Shown here: positions 1 to 11,622 of the stretch, piece after piece
Layout: the number at the start of each line of letters is the position of its first letter
Position numbering within the stretch: the first letter of the stretch is position 1
From: Zygaena filipendulae
Lineage: Eukaryota > Arthropoda > Insecta > Lepidoptera > Zygaenidae
Assembly (NCBI GenBank): GCA_907165275.2
Contig: OU015671.1
Coordinates: 8,277,001 to 8,341,000, forward strand
Direction of reading: 5' to 3'
DNA: 64,000 bases
Notes under the pieces: model-generated
Databases searched by the model: none
What the model saw: only the letters and a program-made list of their open reading frames with translations
Told to the model about the DNA's origin: nothing
Made by a program: the position numbers and the translations under genes

Positions 1-383
1 AGTCGAGTCGCCAAGTCGAGCAACAAAAGCGGCACGGCCGTACTATCCTTTTCTCGAAGCAATTCAGGCTATTTTCGACCCCCTATAACTTCGTTGTGGA
101 TAAAACTAGAAGCCTGAATTTTTAGTAAACAAGCAGGTATTGTATAAAGACGGTATAATTTAAATTTCATTCGATTTGAACCAGTAGTTTAGGAATTATA
201 ACTAGTCAAAGTTTCTTAATTTTGTAGGTCACTCACTCACTCACTCACTGACCGATCATCAAAATTCTAAGGCACTTCTAGCAGACATAGAAGTTTGAAA
301 TTTAGAATACAATTAGTGTTTATTGTATAAATCAAGGAAAAATTAAAATATTTAGCAATTTCGGTCCAGTTTTCTAGATACAC

Positions 384-497
384 TAACTGCATAAATAACT
401 TTGTAATCCCATATAAATGTATGGAATTACAAAGTTATATATGCACTTATATGTACCAACTGCACAAATAACTTTGTAATCCCATATAAATATATGA
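384..497. repeat. short direct repeat with internal palindrome
   Basis: A ~38-bp segment containing ataactttgtaatcccata occurs at about 384-422 and again at about 459-496. Between them lies its partial inverse (ggaattacaaagttat), so the first copy can fold on itself. No element could be named. Confidence 0.5.
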
Positions 498-499
498 GA

Positions 500-931
500 C
501 TAGCTGTTCCCCGCGGTTTCACCCGCGTTAATTTCGGAGATCCCGCGGGAATTCAGAGATGCAAAGTAGTTAGTACCCTATATCCCTAGGTTTTCTTTAC
601 CTCTGACAACGTGCATGCAAAATTTCATGAGATTTCACCAGCGTTAATTTCGGAGATCCTTCGGGAATTCCGAGATAAAATTACCCTAATCTGAATGCTC
701 CAACGATTTTCATGAAATTTTGTATACAGGGGATTTCGGGGGCCATAAATCGATCTAGCTAGGATTCATTTCTGGAATTCCCGCGCGAACTCTGATATCA
801 ACGCGGGTGAATTAATTATTGCATACTACACGTTGTCAAGGGTACAGGAAAGGTCATAGGGTAGTACTTATATCTCAGAATACCCGCGGGATCTCCGAAA
901 TTAACGTGGGTTAAACCGCGGGGAACAGCTA
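500..931. mobile_element. Helitron-like 3' ends in head-to-head arrangement
   Basis: The left end (ctagctgttccccgcgg) is the inverse of a Lep1-like Helitron 3' end. The right end (ccgcggggaacagct) is the same end in direct orientation. Between them are degenerate copies of the element body (cggagatcc, gggaattc, ttcatgaaattttg). The GC-rich pairs of cccgcgg and ccgcggg could form the hairpin expected just inside a Helitron 3' end. Two termini facing outward suggest two insertions or a rearranged composite. Confidence 0.5.
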
Positions 932-1177
932 TTTAAGCCGTTGCCCAGATATTAATAAATAATAATAATAAGTGTAGCTAGTTACCTACCTAGATATAAA
1001 GTGTAGATACATAGTTACCTAGACATAATTATGTTCAAAGGTACAATGGTCAACGGAATGAAAAAGCAAGAATGGGGCATGTGTTTAAATATATTATAAA
1101 GTTGTACCAAAATCTTTCAAGTTATTAAAGTAGACTAAATTGCTCAAAGGAGGAAGACCATTTACAAAAAGAAATGA

Positions 1178-1728
1178 GATCCCATCAAAAACAAACTTGT
1201 AAAAAAGTCCAAGTCTCGCAACTCACTTCTTCTACAGTAAAAAGTTGTGAGATCAATGTAATACCAAGTCGGTTAATTTATTCAGTGCCTACTTAAGGGT
1301 CCTTCTGTCTAAAGTTATCATGTTATAAGCTAATCTAATAACATTTTATAGTGATCATATCAAATTTAAAAACCTTTTATGTTTTAAATAGATTGATTGG
1401 CTTGGCGATCACGTGAAAACACAATGTATCTCACAAGTAATACATATTATAATTAAATTAGATTGTTTAGAACCATAATTATGTATTACATGTGAGATCG
1501 CCAAGCCAATCAATCTATTTAAAACATAAAAGGTTTTTAAATTTGATATGGTCACTATAAAATGTTATTAGATTAGCTTATAACATGATAACTTTAGACA
1601 GAAGGACCCTTAAGTAGGCACTGAATAAATTAACCGACTTGGTATTACATTGATCTCACAACTTTTTACTGTAGAAGAAGTGAGTTGCGAGACTTGGACT
1701 TTTTTACAAGTTTGTTTTTGATGGGATC
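1178..1728. mobile_element. 551-bp foldback (palindromic) MITE
   Basis: The left arm starts gatcccatcaaaaacaaac and the right arm ends gtttgtttttgatgggatc. The two arms, about 250 bp each, are almost perfect inverted complements. They include the matched blocks around cttctacagtaaaaagttg, gacagaaggacccttaag and aaaaccttttatgttttaaa. The central loop is short and AT-rich (around 1440-1480). No coding capacity and no clear target duplication. The right end abuts a dispersed repeat that recurs inverted at 11922-12083. Confidence 0.75.
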
Positions 1729-1891
1729 GTTTTGTCTACCAGTGGTAAAAAATGTTTAACCGAATCTAGTCTTAACTCAATACCCCACTACTGCACTTTT
1801 TTGCTTGGACGCCCACAAATATTTGTCGTGTCGTCAATTTTATCTTTCGTTCGATAAACATATCGTGGCGCACATCTTAGCTATGCAGGGC
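1729..1891. repeat. dispersed repeat, copy 1 (inverse at 11922-12083)
   Basis: About 160 bp running from gttttgtctaccagtgg to cacatcttagctatgcagg. The inverse of this segment, with only scattered differences, is present about 10 kb away. Shared landmarks are ccccactactgcactttttt, acaaatatttgtcgtgtcg and cgataaacatatcgtggcg. Superfamily not recognised. Confidence 0.7.
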
Positions 1892-2361
1892 CACTCTGAT
1901 CGCGACGAAGCTAATATATATTTGGCGTTCCATAAATTGCAAGAAAGGTAACGCAAATTTTCTACAAATCTGAATAGTTACTAGATATCCTTTACCCTTA
2001 GTTTTCGGCGCGTGCATTATACTTTCTCAAAATCATTATTTTAAGCACATGTTACTGTCATAGATGGTGTCGACGCTTGTGTGTCATATTATTTGCTATA
2101 GTTTGAACGTTCCGTCAGGAATGTGTAGTTGGTGCGCCGCGCCGTACGTTCACTAAAACAGTAAGTGTCGTATTCGGTCCAGTTTAAACAGACCTAAAAT
2201 CCGGATGAATCAGAGTTTTATATTTGCATTATATAATGATATTATACATAGACAGAATTGTAAGCGTTATGTAATTAGCAAAAGGTTTTTTCACAAATTG
2301 TTGTTTATGCTGGGTGTAAGTGGACTAAAACAGCTTTTTATGCTCGTGCACAACAATAAAT

Positions 2362-2695
2362 GGGCATGTTGACTAATTTTTTTTTGCCCGTCTTGTAGAT
2401 TAATAAAAAAATATTGGACACGTATTTTTTCTTTTTTCACGTAATCAAAAAATAACGGGGACACATTGAGTTGAAATCGCGCATGACGTCATCTAACCGG
2501 TGCAGTTTGTATGGCGGCTTATAGCGGTTAGTGACGTCACAAGCCCCCACCCTAAACTTTATTGCGCTTTATCTCTGTATATTTTCATTTATTTGAAAAA
2601 TCAAAAAATACCTGTCTATTGTTTTTTTAATTTTTTAACTGACGGACTAATTAAAATTTTGATTTTCAAAAGTCGTCAACATCCCAATTGTTTCC
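2362..2695. mobile_element. MITE with TAGTCCGTC-type terminal inverted repeats, copy 1
   Basis: One of five copies in the window of a ~300-330-bp element. One end carries gacggactaa and gattttcaaaagtcgtcaac; the other carries (degenerate here) the inverse tagtccgtc followed by gacacgtatttttt. The conserved core has ttgagttgaaat, two tgacgtca sites and ccaccctaaactttattg. No coding capacity. Confidence 0.65.
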
Positions 2696-2882
2696 ATCTT
2701 CATCTAAACTAATAAAGCTTTATGCCAATGAACGGCTGGGAAATGAACGGGCAGTTAAATAAAATACGATCTAGGATACTTAAAATACTCATAAAAGTGC
2801 CTCTTTAGCAGTTAAGTTCTTTCTATATACTGACGTAATTCCGTTCAGATTTACTCGATCTATAATATCAATGGATCTACAT

Positions 2883-3152
2883 AGAGCTGTTCCCCGCGGT
2901 TTCACCCGTCTTGATTTCGGAGTAACCGCGGGAATTCCGGGGCAAAAAGTACCCTATGTCCTTTTCTGTACCCCCGTACAACATAGTCCGCATGACTTTT
3001 AAACCAATTTACACAAAACCTTGACAAATTAACCTAAACCTCCCTCATCTATTGGTGTAAACCCCATGAAAATCTATTGAGTAGTTTTTGAGTTCATCGC
3101 AAACGGACAGACAGACGCGCGCGAAGCACTTTGTTTTATAATATGTAGTGAT
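2883..3152 (-). mobile_element. Lep1-like Helitron fragment
   Basis: Inverse orientation. It begins with gagctgttccccgcggtttc and continues with a degenerate body (aaaagtaccctatgtcc, gtaccccc). It ends near the AT-rich 5' part (ttttataatatgtagtg). No ORF of its own. Confidence 0.55.
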
Positions 3153-3619
3153 ATCCTCCACAATACTGATGCAATGCAAAGGTAAACAAACGATTGCAAA
3201 ATTCAATAGACCACGCAATATAATGAACAATACCCGTAAAAGACAGAAAAAGAAATGAAAGACAATAAATGAAAATATTGATCTGCTTACGCTCGTTGTC
3301 TGCAAATTATTTTTCTTTATCTTTTGAACCTTTCTGATGTTTTCTCAATAATGGAATAGAATAGAATAACATTTATTTCTGCACAACACACAAGAATAAT
3401 AAACTAACAAATAATAATTCTTTGGACATTACACACATACTAACACACACATTACTAACATTATCACACGGCGCTACCTCATCCCAAACTATGTAAGTAG
3501 ACCTAGTACCTGACAAATGGAATATGGGCACTGGGCATATTTGTTTAAAAAAAACGGGCGCGTGTATCTGAAATCGATTTACAACTTTAATCGACTCGTC
3601 CATGGGTTATCCCTGCTAA

Positions 3620-4063
3620 TCTATACTATATATACATATAAAAGAAAGTCGTGTTAGTTACACTATTTATAACTCAAGATTTCGCTGAAAATTGGTGGGG
3701 AAGTAGCTTAGAACCAGGAAACGGACATAGGATACTTTTTATCCCGGAATTCCCGCAGGAACTCCGTAATTAACGTCGGTGAAATCACATGAAATTTTGC
3801 ATACTTAGGTACACATTGTCAGGGGTACAGCGAAGGAAATAGGGTAGGTACTTTGCATTCCGGAATTCCTGCGGGATCTCCGAAATTTCCGCGGGTGAAA
3901 CCGCGGGGAACAGCTAGTATTATTATAAATGCGAAAATAACTCTGTCTGTCTGTTACACTTTCACACCTTAACGGATGATTATGAAATTTTTCATATACG
4001 TTTTCAGGGGTACAGGGAAGAACATAGGGTACTTTTTGTAGGGTCAAATCGCGGGATTAGCTA
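3620..4063 (+). mobile_element. two adjacent Lep1-like Helitron copies
   Basis: The first copy ends at the ctag of gcggggaacagctagt (about 3917). A second starts immediately with attattataaatgcgaaa and ends gggattagctagt (about 4061). Insertion of one Helitron next to the 3' end of another is a known habit of these elements; here it is inferred from the abutting termini. Confidence 0.55.
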
Positions 4064-7000
4064 GTCTTTAATAAACGTGTGTTTATGTTTGTAATGATTT
4101 AGTTATTTAAATTTTCGTAATCGTATTGCAACACGGTCCGCGGAGCGCTAACATAGACGGTCATTGTATTCTATTAATTTATTATTATACCTAACTACCT
4201 ACGACAGAATCATTGTGATTCCGTTCTTTTTACATATTTTAAATTTCACTCTTATGAAATAATTGCTTGGAACCGACACATTGGTACAATTACTAGTACC
4301 TACTACTTATTGATTTTTATTTCCGAAGATAAAGATTTCAATCATTATCCTCACGGGGCACTGCCGCCGCCTCAGTTCGGTTAATTCTATTTCGTTGGAC
4401 TCAATTTATCATTTTTATTAACGTTCATATACTATTTACACAGTGTATCACAAGGGACGCTCTTTGTTAAGTCTAAACATATGCGTTCCCAGTGACGGGA
4501 GAGTAGCGGAAGAGGAAGCGGATGTAGTAATCTCGATAGTTCACTTCAGTCGTGATATTTGTATAAAGTGGGGATTAAATCTGACCTTCACCAGCGCCAA
4601 CCTTGGTAAAACATAAAAACTCTACTGGTTATTTTTTCCAGCATTTATTTGTGCTGCATGTTAAAAATTAAACTAAATATACCTACACAGTGAAGGTTTG
4701 CAAGGCCACAAATTTTGTTATACTCATTGTGGGAAGTCTCTGAACTATACGTTATAACAAACATACATACAGGTCAAACTGAGAACCAACTTTTTTTTGA
4801 AATTGGTTAGAAAAGCTAAAAGGCACTAGATATTAAGGTCTAAACGAAAAGTGACACTTCTTGTCCCCGTGCGAGTTCATGTCCATGAGTTTCGCTTGCT
4901 TTCTAAAAGGTACGTAGGTATTAAAGCACTCGCTTTCCGCTTCTGCCTGTACGCACGGTGTCCTCACCCTATATTACAGTTTAAAATTACCGGTCACGAT
5001 CCCCGGGGTGCGCGTGACGCAAAGAGCACTGTGTCCATGCATTTTTAGGGTTACGTTTCCGTAAGAAAATTGTTCAAATTGAATCTTCCACGAATGAGCC
5101 AACTCTGTTCAAATATCAAAGGCTTTTAGATTTAAAAATACATGAAGTTTTAAAGGCTAAATATTATTTTTATTATTTATTTCAATTTTTTTTGGTCAGC
5201 AAACTTGATAAATACGGTAAGGAACGCTTAGATAAGGAGGAACGAAAGAATATCCATTCGTTTTTATATTAGAGTAACTATCCCCTGGGCCCCGCAGTCT
5301 GAATTTTGTTTTTAGCTGACGTCTTCTACCTATAAGCTATGTACCTACCTGCCAAACAGCTTCATGGGTTATCTTCGAGATTTCGTGTTTAGTCAGCGAG
5401 AAAAATAATGGCACGATGGCGGTATTTAAGCTGGTAAGTACACACAAAAAGGCCTAGAAAAACGCGCATTAATCTCTATCAATGTCTTGAGTATTGGCAC
5501 TGTCATGGCAGCGAGTGTTCCTAGAAACGGCGGGCGGGCCCGTATGAAGTGGACGCGGTACCGTTTCACGGAACCCTGCGCGCGAGAGTCCGACTCGCTC
5601 TTGTTAGTTTGTGTCTCAGTTCGCTACCGAGACAGAGGGGCGGAAGAGCGCTATCGAATCTAGCAGGTGCATTATTATTTATTTATTTACGAACACGGCC
5701 GGTGGAAGGAAATACGAGCATTTTTAACATATCTGATGTGATGTGTGTGCTTTGAACTTCGTTTACTGGCTTATAACGCTTGACGTATTTCAACGGACGC
5801 AGCTTCATCTGCGGGGCTTTTAAGTATTAACATCGGTAATAAGCCTTACTGCTGTCTAACAAAAAGTAACATATGCGGGAAGAAAGAAAGAATCATTTTT
5901 ACCAGTCACATTCCAGTCCTGTAACTATTTTTGTTTGCAACTATTTGTCTCCGTTGCGATTCGAAAGTCGAACAATCAAACGATATAACTTTTTTTTTCG
6001 TCATAATAAAATATTATGATGTTATTATAGTTAAATTAGTTTGAGTAACTGAAGCTCGCTCTTCGCATGTGAAAACTGAAGTCAAAAATATTTCACCGTA
6101 CAGTTGAATAAACTTATATGTATGTATATGTATATCTTAGCTTCTCAGTGTATGATCCGATGAGTCTAAATTCAATTTCACTATCGAATACCCGAAATGT
6201 AGTACATATAATAATAACAAGCGTCCGTGAGATATATTTTATTGTAGCGTTTACGACGCCCATTCAGAGTACAGTCCACCACTTAGCACGGTGTACATCT
6301 ACGGGCTATGGGCACTACCGCACAAACAAACAGAAACGAACTTAACAACACTCGTGATAAAGACCAATATATCATAATGATGTGGCACGATTCGGTGAAT
6401 CCAATACTGCGGCGACTGTATATAATGGAATAGCGAAACGTAAGCGAGCGATAACAGTGCGCGCATTCCGTGACTTTGAGTCATGAATTAAGTATTCCGT
6501 ACGCGCATGTACCCACCAGGGTATACGAAATATTCAGATATAAAGTATTTTTAAACAGGGGCCATAAAATGTAAAGATTACCCCAAGGAAATCATCTATT
6601 TTCATTTAACAATCGTCAAAATAATCGTACTAATATCTGGGTGACCGCGAGCTTCGCTCGTAGCGCTATCTGCTGTTAAGTAGAAAAGCAATATCTACTA
6701 AACACTAATTTTTTATTGCCTGAAAAGACAGATAAAACGACGTTTTCTAAAAATGTAACCTAGCTAGATCGATTAATTGCCCCCGAAACCTCCTGCATAC
6801 TCCTCCTTAAATGAAAGAGACGGAGACCTAACTAATGTAGGTAATATAGTTTCGGCACAAGTGCATCAAGGACATCATATCAAGATAAATCTGGCCCACA
6901 ATCGATTAGATTGTCCACTGTCTACTCGAGAGCTCTACCGCGTGACTTCACAGTTCACAATGATTGTAAGTTGGAACGATGCAATAATTTATTAGTGTCA

Positions 7001-7280
7001 TTTTAGAATATAATTATATCAAGTTGTAACCACAGCATTATCATATGTAAATATTATTGCTATATTGAATTAGAAAATTGCGTACTAGTTCTTTTCATAA
7101 GGTACACTTAACCAAGTAGTCTTATAATACTAGCCGTATCGAATGCCACGAGACTATCGCTCGTCCTAATTGGTACAGACGTCATCGTGGCTGTTTAAAG
7201 CGGCTAAAATTATGGCTAAATATTTGCTAGAGTGCAGTATAGTTATGTAGCTTCCTTGCCGTGTGACTTTTATACATACA
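4064..7280. other. no gene recognised (Sbf intron or beyond)
   Basis: Unique-looking, moderately AT-rich DNA with a GC-richer stretch around 5520-5650. Short open frames occur on both strands, but none has a recognisable motif, a splice-bounded exon or coding character. It may be the third intron of Sbf, because the next Sbf exon is not found in the window. Confidence 0.5.
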
Positions 7281-7560
7281 CTAGCTGTTCCCCGCGGTTT
7301 GACTCGCGGCAATTTCTGAGTTCCCGTGGGAATCCCGGGATAAAATTGCCCTATGTCATCCATTATATGCAAATGCGAATGTGAATGCAAAATTTCATGA
7401 GATTTCACCCACGTTAATTTCGGAGTTCCCGCGGAAATTCTGGTATAAAAGTACCCTATGTTTTTTTCTGTACAAGCCCGACAAGCTGTATGCAAAATTT
7501 CATGATGATTGGTTGAGTAGTTAAGGCGTGAAACTGTTACAAACTCCGAAACTATCCTTA
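7281..7560 (-). mobile_element. Lep1-like Helitron copy
   Basis: Starts with ctagctgttccccgcggttt (inverse of the 3' terminus). The body contains a second degenerate copy of the atttcggagttcccgcgg block, and then aaatttcatgatgattgg. It ends in the 5'-type region around 7550. Confidence 0.6.
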
Positions 7561-8757
7561 TACAACGTGTTAATGAATTAACTGAAAACTAGAAAGTAGT
7601 TTGCTCAGAATCAACTAGCGAATCGATCGCACCATGTTTTAATACAGGTTATATTTTTTCATTTTTATTAGCCCATGTCTAAATTATTTATAATACAATA
7701 TTTGGCGCATACGCCGCCCGTAGCAAAAAAATTCGATCCGGCAGGCGCGGGCGTAGCGCTTGGAATTTCGTAGATAGGTCACCTCCAAACTAATGTTAAA
7801 TAAGTTTTAAAGTATACATTTTTTCGACATAAAATATATTTTAATCATATTATTGTTTATTTTTAAATGGGGTGTATTAGGTTTTCAGTTAATTCATTAA
7901 CACGTTGTATATAGATGCATATTATGTGGTTTTTGCGTGAGAAGAATTAGCGCTCTGATAGTGGAAACAGGGAAACTAATGTCCTTGGCATCATAACAGA
8001 TGGCCGTGGCATCCTTCCACAATCGTGGGGCGGAAGTTGAGCGCGTTGGCGGCGACGCGACGCAACGAACCACACAACAAATCTATCCGTATAAGTAAAA
8101 ATGAATGACTAGATATGTTGCTAAGCTCAAAACTCGATAACGGCTGAACCGTTTCGGATAATCTTTTATTTTATTTTTTTCAAATGTTCGTTGAACTTTG
8201 AGGAATGATGATTTAGGTATGTAAAGAAAGAAAGTGAAAAAATGTACCGGAAAAATGCGAATCTGGGTTTGTTTTTGTTCCGACACGTTTTCAGGGGTAC
8301 AGAAAAGAATAAAGGTCTTTTTATCCCAAAATTACCGCGGGAATTGCGAAATTAACGCGGGTGAAACCGCGGGGGAAAGCTTCCAGTGGAATTAGTATAT
8401 TCCTTCGGGAATTCCTTTCAGTTTACAAACATGTGCATTTGATGTGAGCAATTTTGTACTTTTTGAGTAATAATAATATCATTTCGTATATATGTATAGA
8501 TAGACAAAGGTGTGTGTACAAATATTCTTTAACCTTAAACGAAAAATCACAACACACGTACCTACCTACCTACTGCAATTTTACTCCATTGTCTTGATTA
8601 TACTTCAAGTTGTCTACATAACAAGAGTCATCAACAGTACTCATCGTGCAATGATTATGTGGATTGTTTCGCATAATTAGGGCTTCTAGCTAAATTATTT
8701 TGGCCTCGAGCTACCGACCGGTGACTTGTTAGACGAAACAAAATAAAATATAATATA

Positions 8758-8940
8758 TCTATACTAATATTATAAAGAGCAAAGTTTGTGAGTTTGTGAG
8801 AGGTAATCTCTGGATCTACTGAACCGATTTTAAAAATTCTTTTACTTATAGTGATCCTGAGTGTCATAGGGTACTTTTATTACCGGAATTCCCCCGGGGA
8901 CTCCGAACTTCCCGCGGGTAAAACCACTAGGGAACAGCTA
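8758..8940 (+). mobile_element. Helitron-like copy, tctatactaatattataaa type
   Basis: Begins tctatactaatattataaa, contains the conserved block tctactgaaccgatttt, and ends with cccgcgggtaaaaccac and ggaacagcta. A second 3'-truncated body (tctactgaaccgattttg, again) follows to about 9120. Confidence 0.55.
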
Positions 8941-9224
8941 TCACGGGATCTACTGAACCGATTTTGAAATTGTCCGCGGGAATTACGGGTTAAAAAGTAG
9001 CCTAAGTTACTTCTCATAACATTAGCTATCTGCGAGTAAAAGTCCCATCAAAATCGGTCCAGCCGTTTCAGAAATTAGCCAGAACAAACAGACAGACAGA
9101 CAGAGAAAAATTTTAAAAATTGTTTTTTTTTTTTGTATATACTTTCATATGCATTTTAGTGAAAAGCTGTCACTTTAAAATTACAAGCAGACAATTTAAT
9201 TTCATTTATTTGTATATCCTACTA

Positions 9225-9426
9225 TCCTACTAATGTTATAAATGTGAAAGTGTGGATGTTTGGATGTTTATTGTTACTCAATCACGCAAAAACGGCGGAA
9301 CGGATTTGGATGAAATTTGGCATGCACGTTGTCAGGGGTACAGAGAAGGACATAGGGTACTTTTTATCCCGGAATTCCCGCGGGAACTGCGAAATTACCG
9401 CGGGTGAAACCGCGGGGGTCAGCTAG
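9225..9426 (+). mobile_element. Lep1-like Helitron, apparently complete
   Basis: A clean copy. It starts TC at tcctactaatgttataaatg and carries tcacgcaaaaacggc and gacatagggtacttttta. Near the end is a GC-rich hairpin-capable stretch (cccgcggg and ccgcggg). It finishes at ctag of gtcagctagt. The TC start, the CTAG end flanked by T, the lack of terminal inverted repeats and the lack of a target duplication fit a non-autonomous Helitron. Confidence 0.7.
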
Positions 9427-9473
9427 TATTATATAAAGTAAATTATCACTTCAAAACTGTAATTTATAAGTAA

Positions 9474-9690
9474 CTAGCTGTCCCCCGCGGTAATTTCGGA
9501 GTTCCCGCGGTAATTCCGGGAAAAAAGTGCTGTAGTTTATGGTGATATGCTGTTCTCCGCATTAATTCCGGAGTCCCCTCGGGAATTCTGGGATAAAAAC
9601 TATCCTATCTTTTAAGTTGGACCATATTATAAATGGTTACAAAATTTTATCAAAATCCGTTCAGTAGTTTAGAAGTCCATCGCGGACAAA
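9474..9690 (-). mobile_element. Lep1-like Helitron copy, degenerate
   Basis: Starts ctagctgtcccccgcggtaa in inverse orientation. A second degenerate cggagtccc block follows. The 5' end is not clean. Confidence 0.5.
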
Positions 9691-10304
9691 CAACGTGACA
9701 CGTGATATAACAATCGAAAACGATTTTATCGTTCGAGGAAGGAAACGGAGAAACATTAATGATTTAGGCACCATCTATAACTAACGCAGTAACTATACTA
9801 TTTTTACCCACGACGGAAATGGAAAAGGTGTGATATGCGTTTAGGATAACAGGTTCATTGTGTGTGTAGGTATTTGTCTCGTGGTGTTGCTGTTATCCGA
9901 AACGGAATGGACATAGTTTTATGATAGAGATAATCTATACATACATATACATATACATGAAAGTATATACGGTACTTCAATGAAAAAAAATTGTCTGTCT
10001 GTCTGTTTGTTTGTTTGTTCCGGCTAATCTATGAAACCAAAAACATCATAAGAGAATAGACGAATCACGAAGAATACAAACTTTTCTATGCGATTCACGT
10101 CAACCCCAAAAAAAAAAACCAATCACATCATTGCGACGCAATCAAATACCAGTCACCACAAAGTACATTTCAAATAGCCAATCACATCGCTTTACGTCGA
10201 GTGGTATCTATAGATAATAGTCTCTGCTAGCCAACGGCATTTTGTTAGCATGAGATCATTTGACCGCTGCGTGGTTCAAGGGGAAAGCTTAGCGGCCGAG
10301 CGTA

Positions 10305-10479
10305 TTATATCAATCTATTTTCTTTCAATATCTTTGTCTGAAACGACTGGGCCGATTTTGACGGGACTTTCACTGGCTGATAGCTGATGTTCTAAGGAGT
10401 TAACTTAGTTTATTTTAGAAAAAATAGTTCCTACAGGGATTTCAAAACTCACGCGGGTAAAACCACGGGGCACAGCTAG
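10305..10479 (+). mobile_element. Helitron-like 3' fragment
   Basis: Ends with gggtaaaaccacggggcaca followed by gctagt. The body includes ctgggccgattttgacggg. The 5' limit is uncertain. Confidence 0.4.
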
Positions 10480-11275
10480 TAATAAATATTATGTATAGTT
10501 TATGAGATCGTCATAGATTCTATATATGTATAAGGAAATAATGAATACCTACAAAATATTTCACTCTGAAATTATTATGAAACCTAGTGCCACCGTAAGA
10601 AGAATTTACGTTATTTTAAATGGAGAGATCCTATAGGAAAGGTCATCATCGGATACCCAGAGAGAAAAATGCTGAAGACTTGTTCGGTAAAGGGCGCATC
10701 GAAAGTTACCACCGAAGACGAAGATGTGATGCCGAATATAGAAATGTCTATATCTTAAATCGGTCACCAGCATTTCTGCTACCGATGGGCAGCAAATATG
10801 CTGCAGCAACCTCTTTTATCATTTGCACATGGTTCGCACTTAACTGACACCGCGCTAGGTCGATCACTGCCTGTTGGTCACTGATATTGTGTCGGCAAAA
10901 CATCGCCGGGTAGTCTTTGCCACTACCCGACTTATGCTGAGCTTGCCGCCTTTTTGGCGCAACACTATCTCCGGGTACGTGTTTGCATTTTTGGTGTGTA
11001 AAGCGCCATTTTCCAATCTGGGTGTGTTTATATATCTATAGTATAATATATAAGTAATTCTTAGTATATACCACGTTTGCTTGGTTTCCACGAAGCTAAT
11101 AATAGCTTACTGTGGGATCAAGTAGATCTGTGTGTTGTGATGTGGATTATTATTAAAAAAAAGTTTTTCAATATCAACCTTTCGGGCAATGATTTGGTTT
11201 CGGTCGATTATGCTCTATTCAATTACAACTTTTTGCTCACCGAAATAACCGAAAGTACGATTATTAAAAGACAGC

Positions 11276-11419
11276 CCTGCTGAGTTTCTTGTCAGTTCTT
11301 CTCAGTAGAGGGCGTATTCCGAACTGACGGTAATTTATAGTTCTAAGAACCTGCTGACGATTACAAGTGATTGTAACAACCACTAAGTAATAAATTGCTT
11401 TGAATTTTGAATTTTGAAA
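11276..11419 (+). mobile_element. non-LTR retrotransposon 3' tail (fragment)
   Basis: A segment with tgagtttcttgtcagttctt, ctcagtagagggcg and ccgaactgacgg runs into a tail of repeated attttgaattttga. This resembles the 3' ends of common lepidopteran LINEs. The homology is remembered, not searched. It lies just beyond Sbf exon 3 in the downstream intron. Confidence 0.4.
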
Positions 11420-11466
11420 ATTTTGTCCCCCTCCAATCCTCTGCGGTGCAACCTAACCAATCTCAC

Positions 11467-11622
11467 CTCGTCGGCGGGCTTGGTGGGGGTGATGGCGACG
11501 GTCTCGTTGAAGCAGAGGCACGCGCAGTAATGCCGGTTCGCGTCCACGTCCGTGAGCACGGACACGTAGAAGCGCGGCTCCGAGCGCTCCGTCGACAGCG
11601 CCCATCCTTGCGGCTGGCAGAA
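11467..11622 (-). CDS. Sbf: Sbf exon 3 (uDENN)
   Basis: 156 nt, 52 codons, bounded by ttcgcag on the acceptor side and gag|gtgaga on the donor side. Encodes FCQPQGW through [18 protein letters not shown] and RHYCACLCF, ending PTKPADE. This corresponds to the human SBF stretch around FCQP-GW and LTDIDSDRHYC. Confidence 0.88.

Noticed and set aside
4851..5755. Frames of 65-68 codons in a GC-richer stretch
   Set aside because: No homology recognised, no intron borders that extend them, and length expected by chance.
10620..10847. Short overlapping open frames near 10.6-11.1 kb as a possible gene
   Set aside because: No motif or splice pattern. The sequence lies next to a retrotransposon-like tail and is probably transposon-derived.
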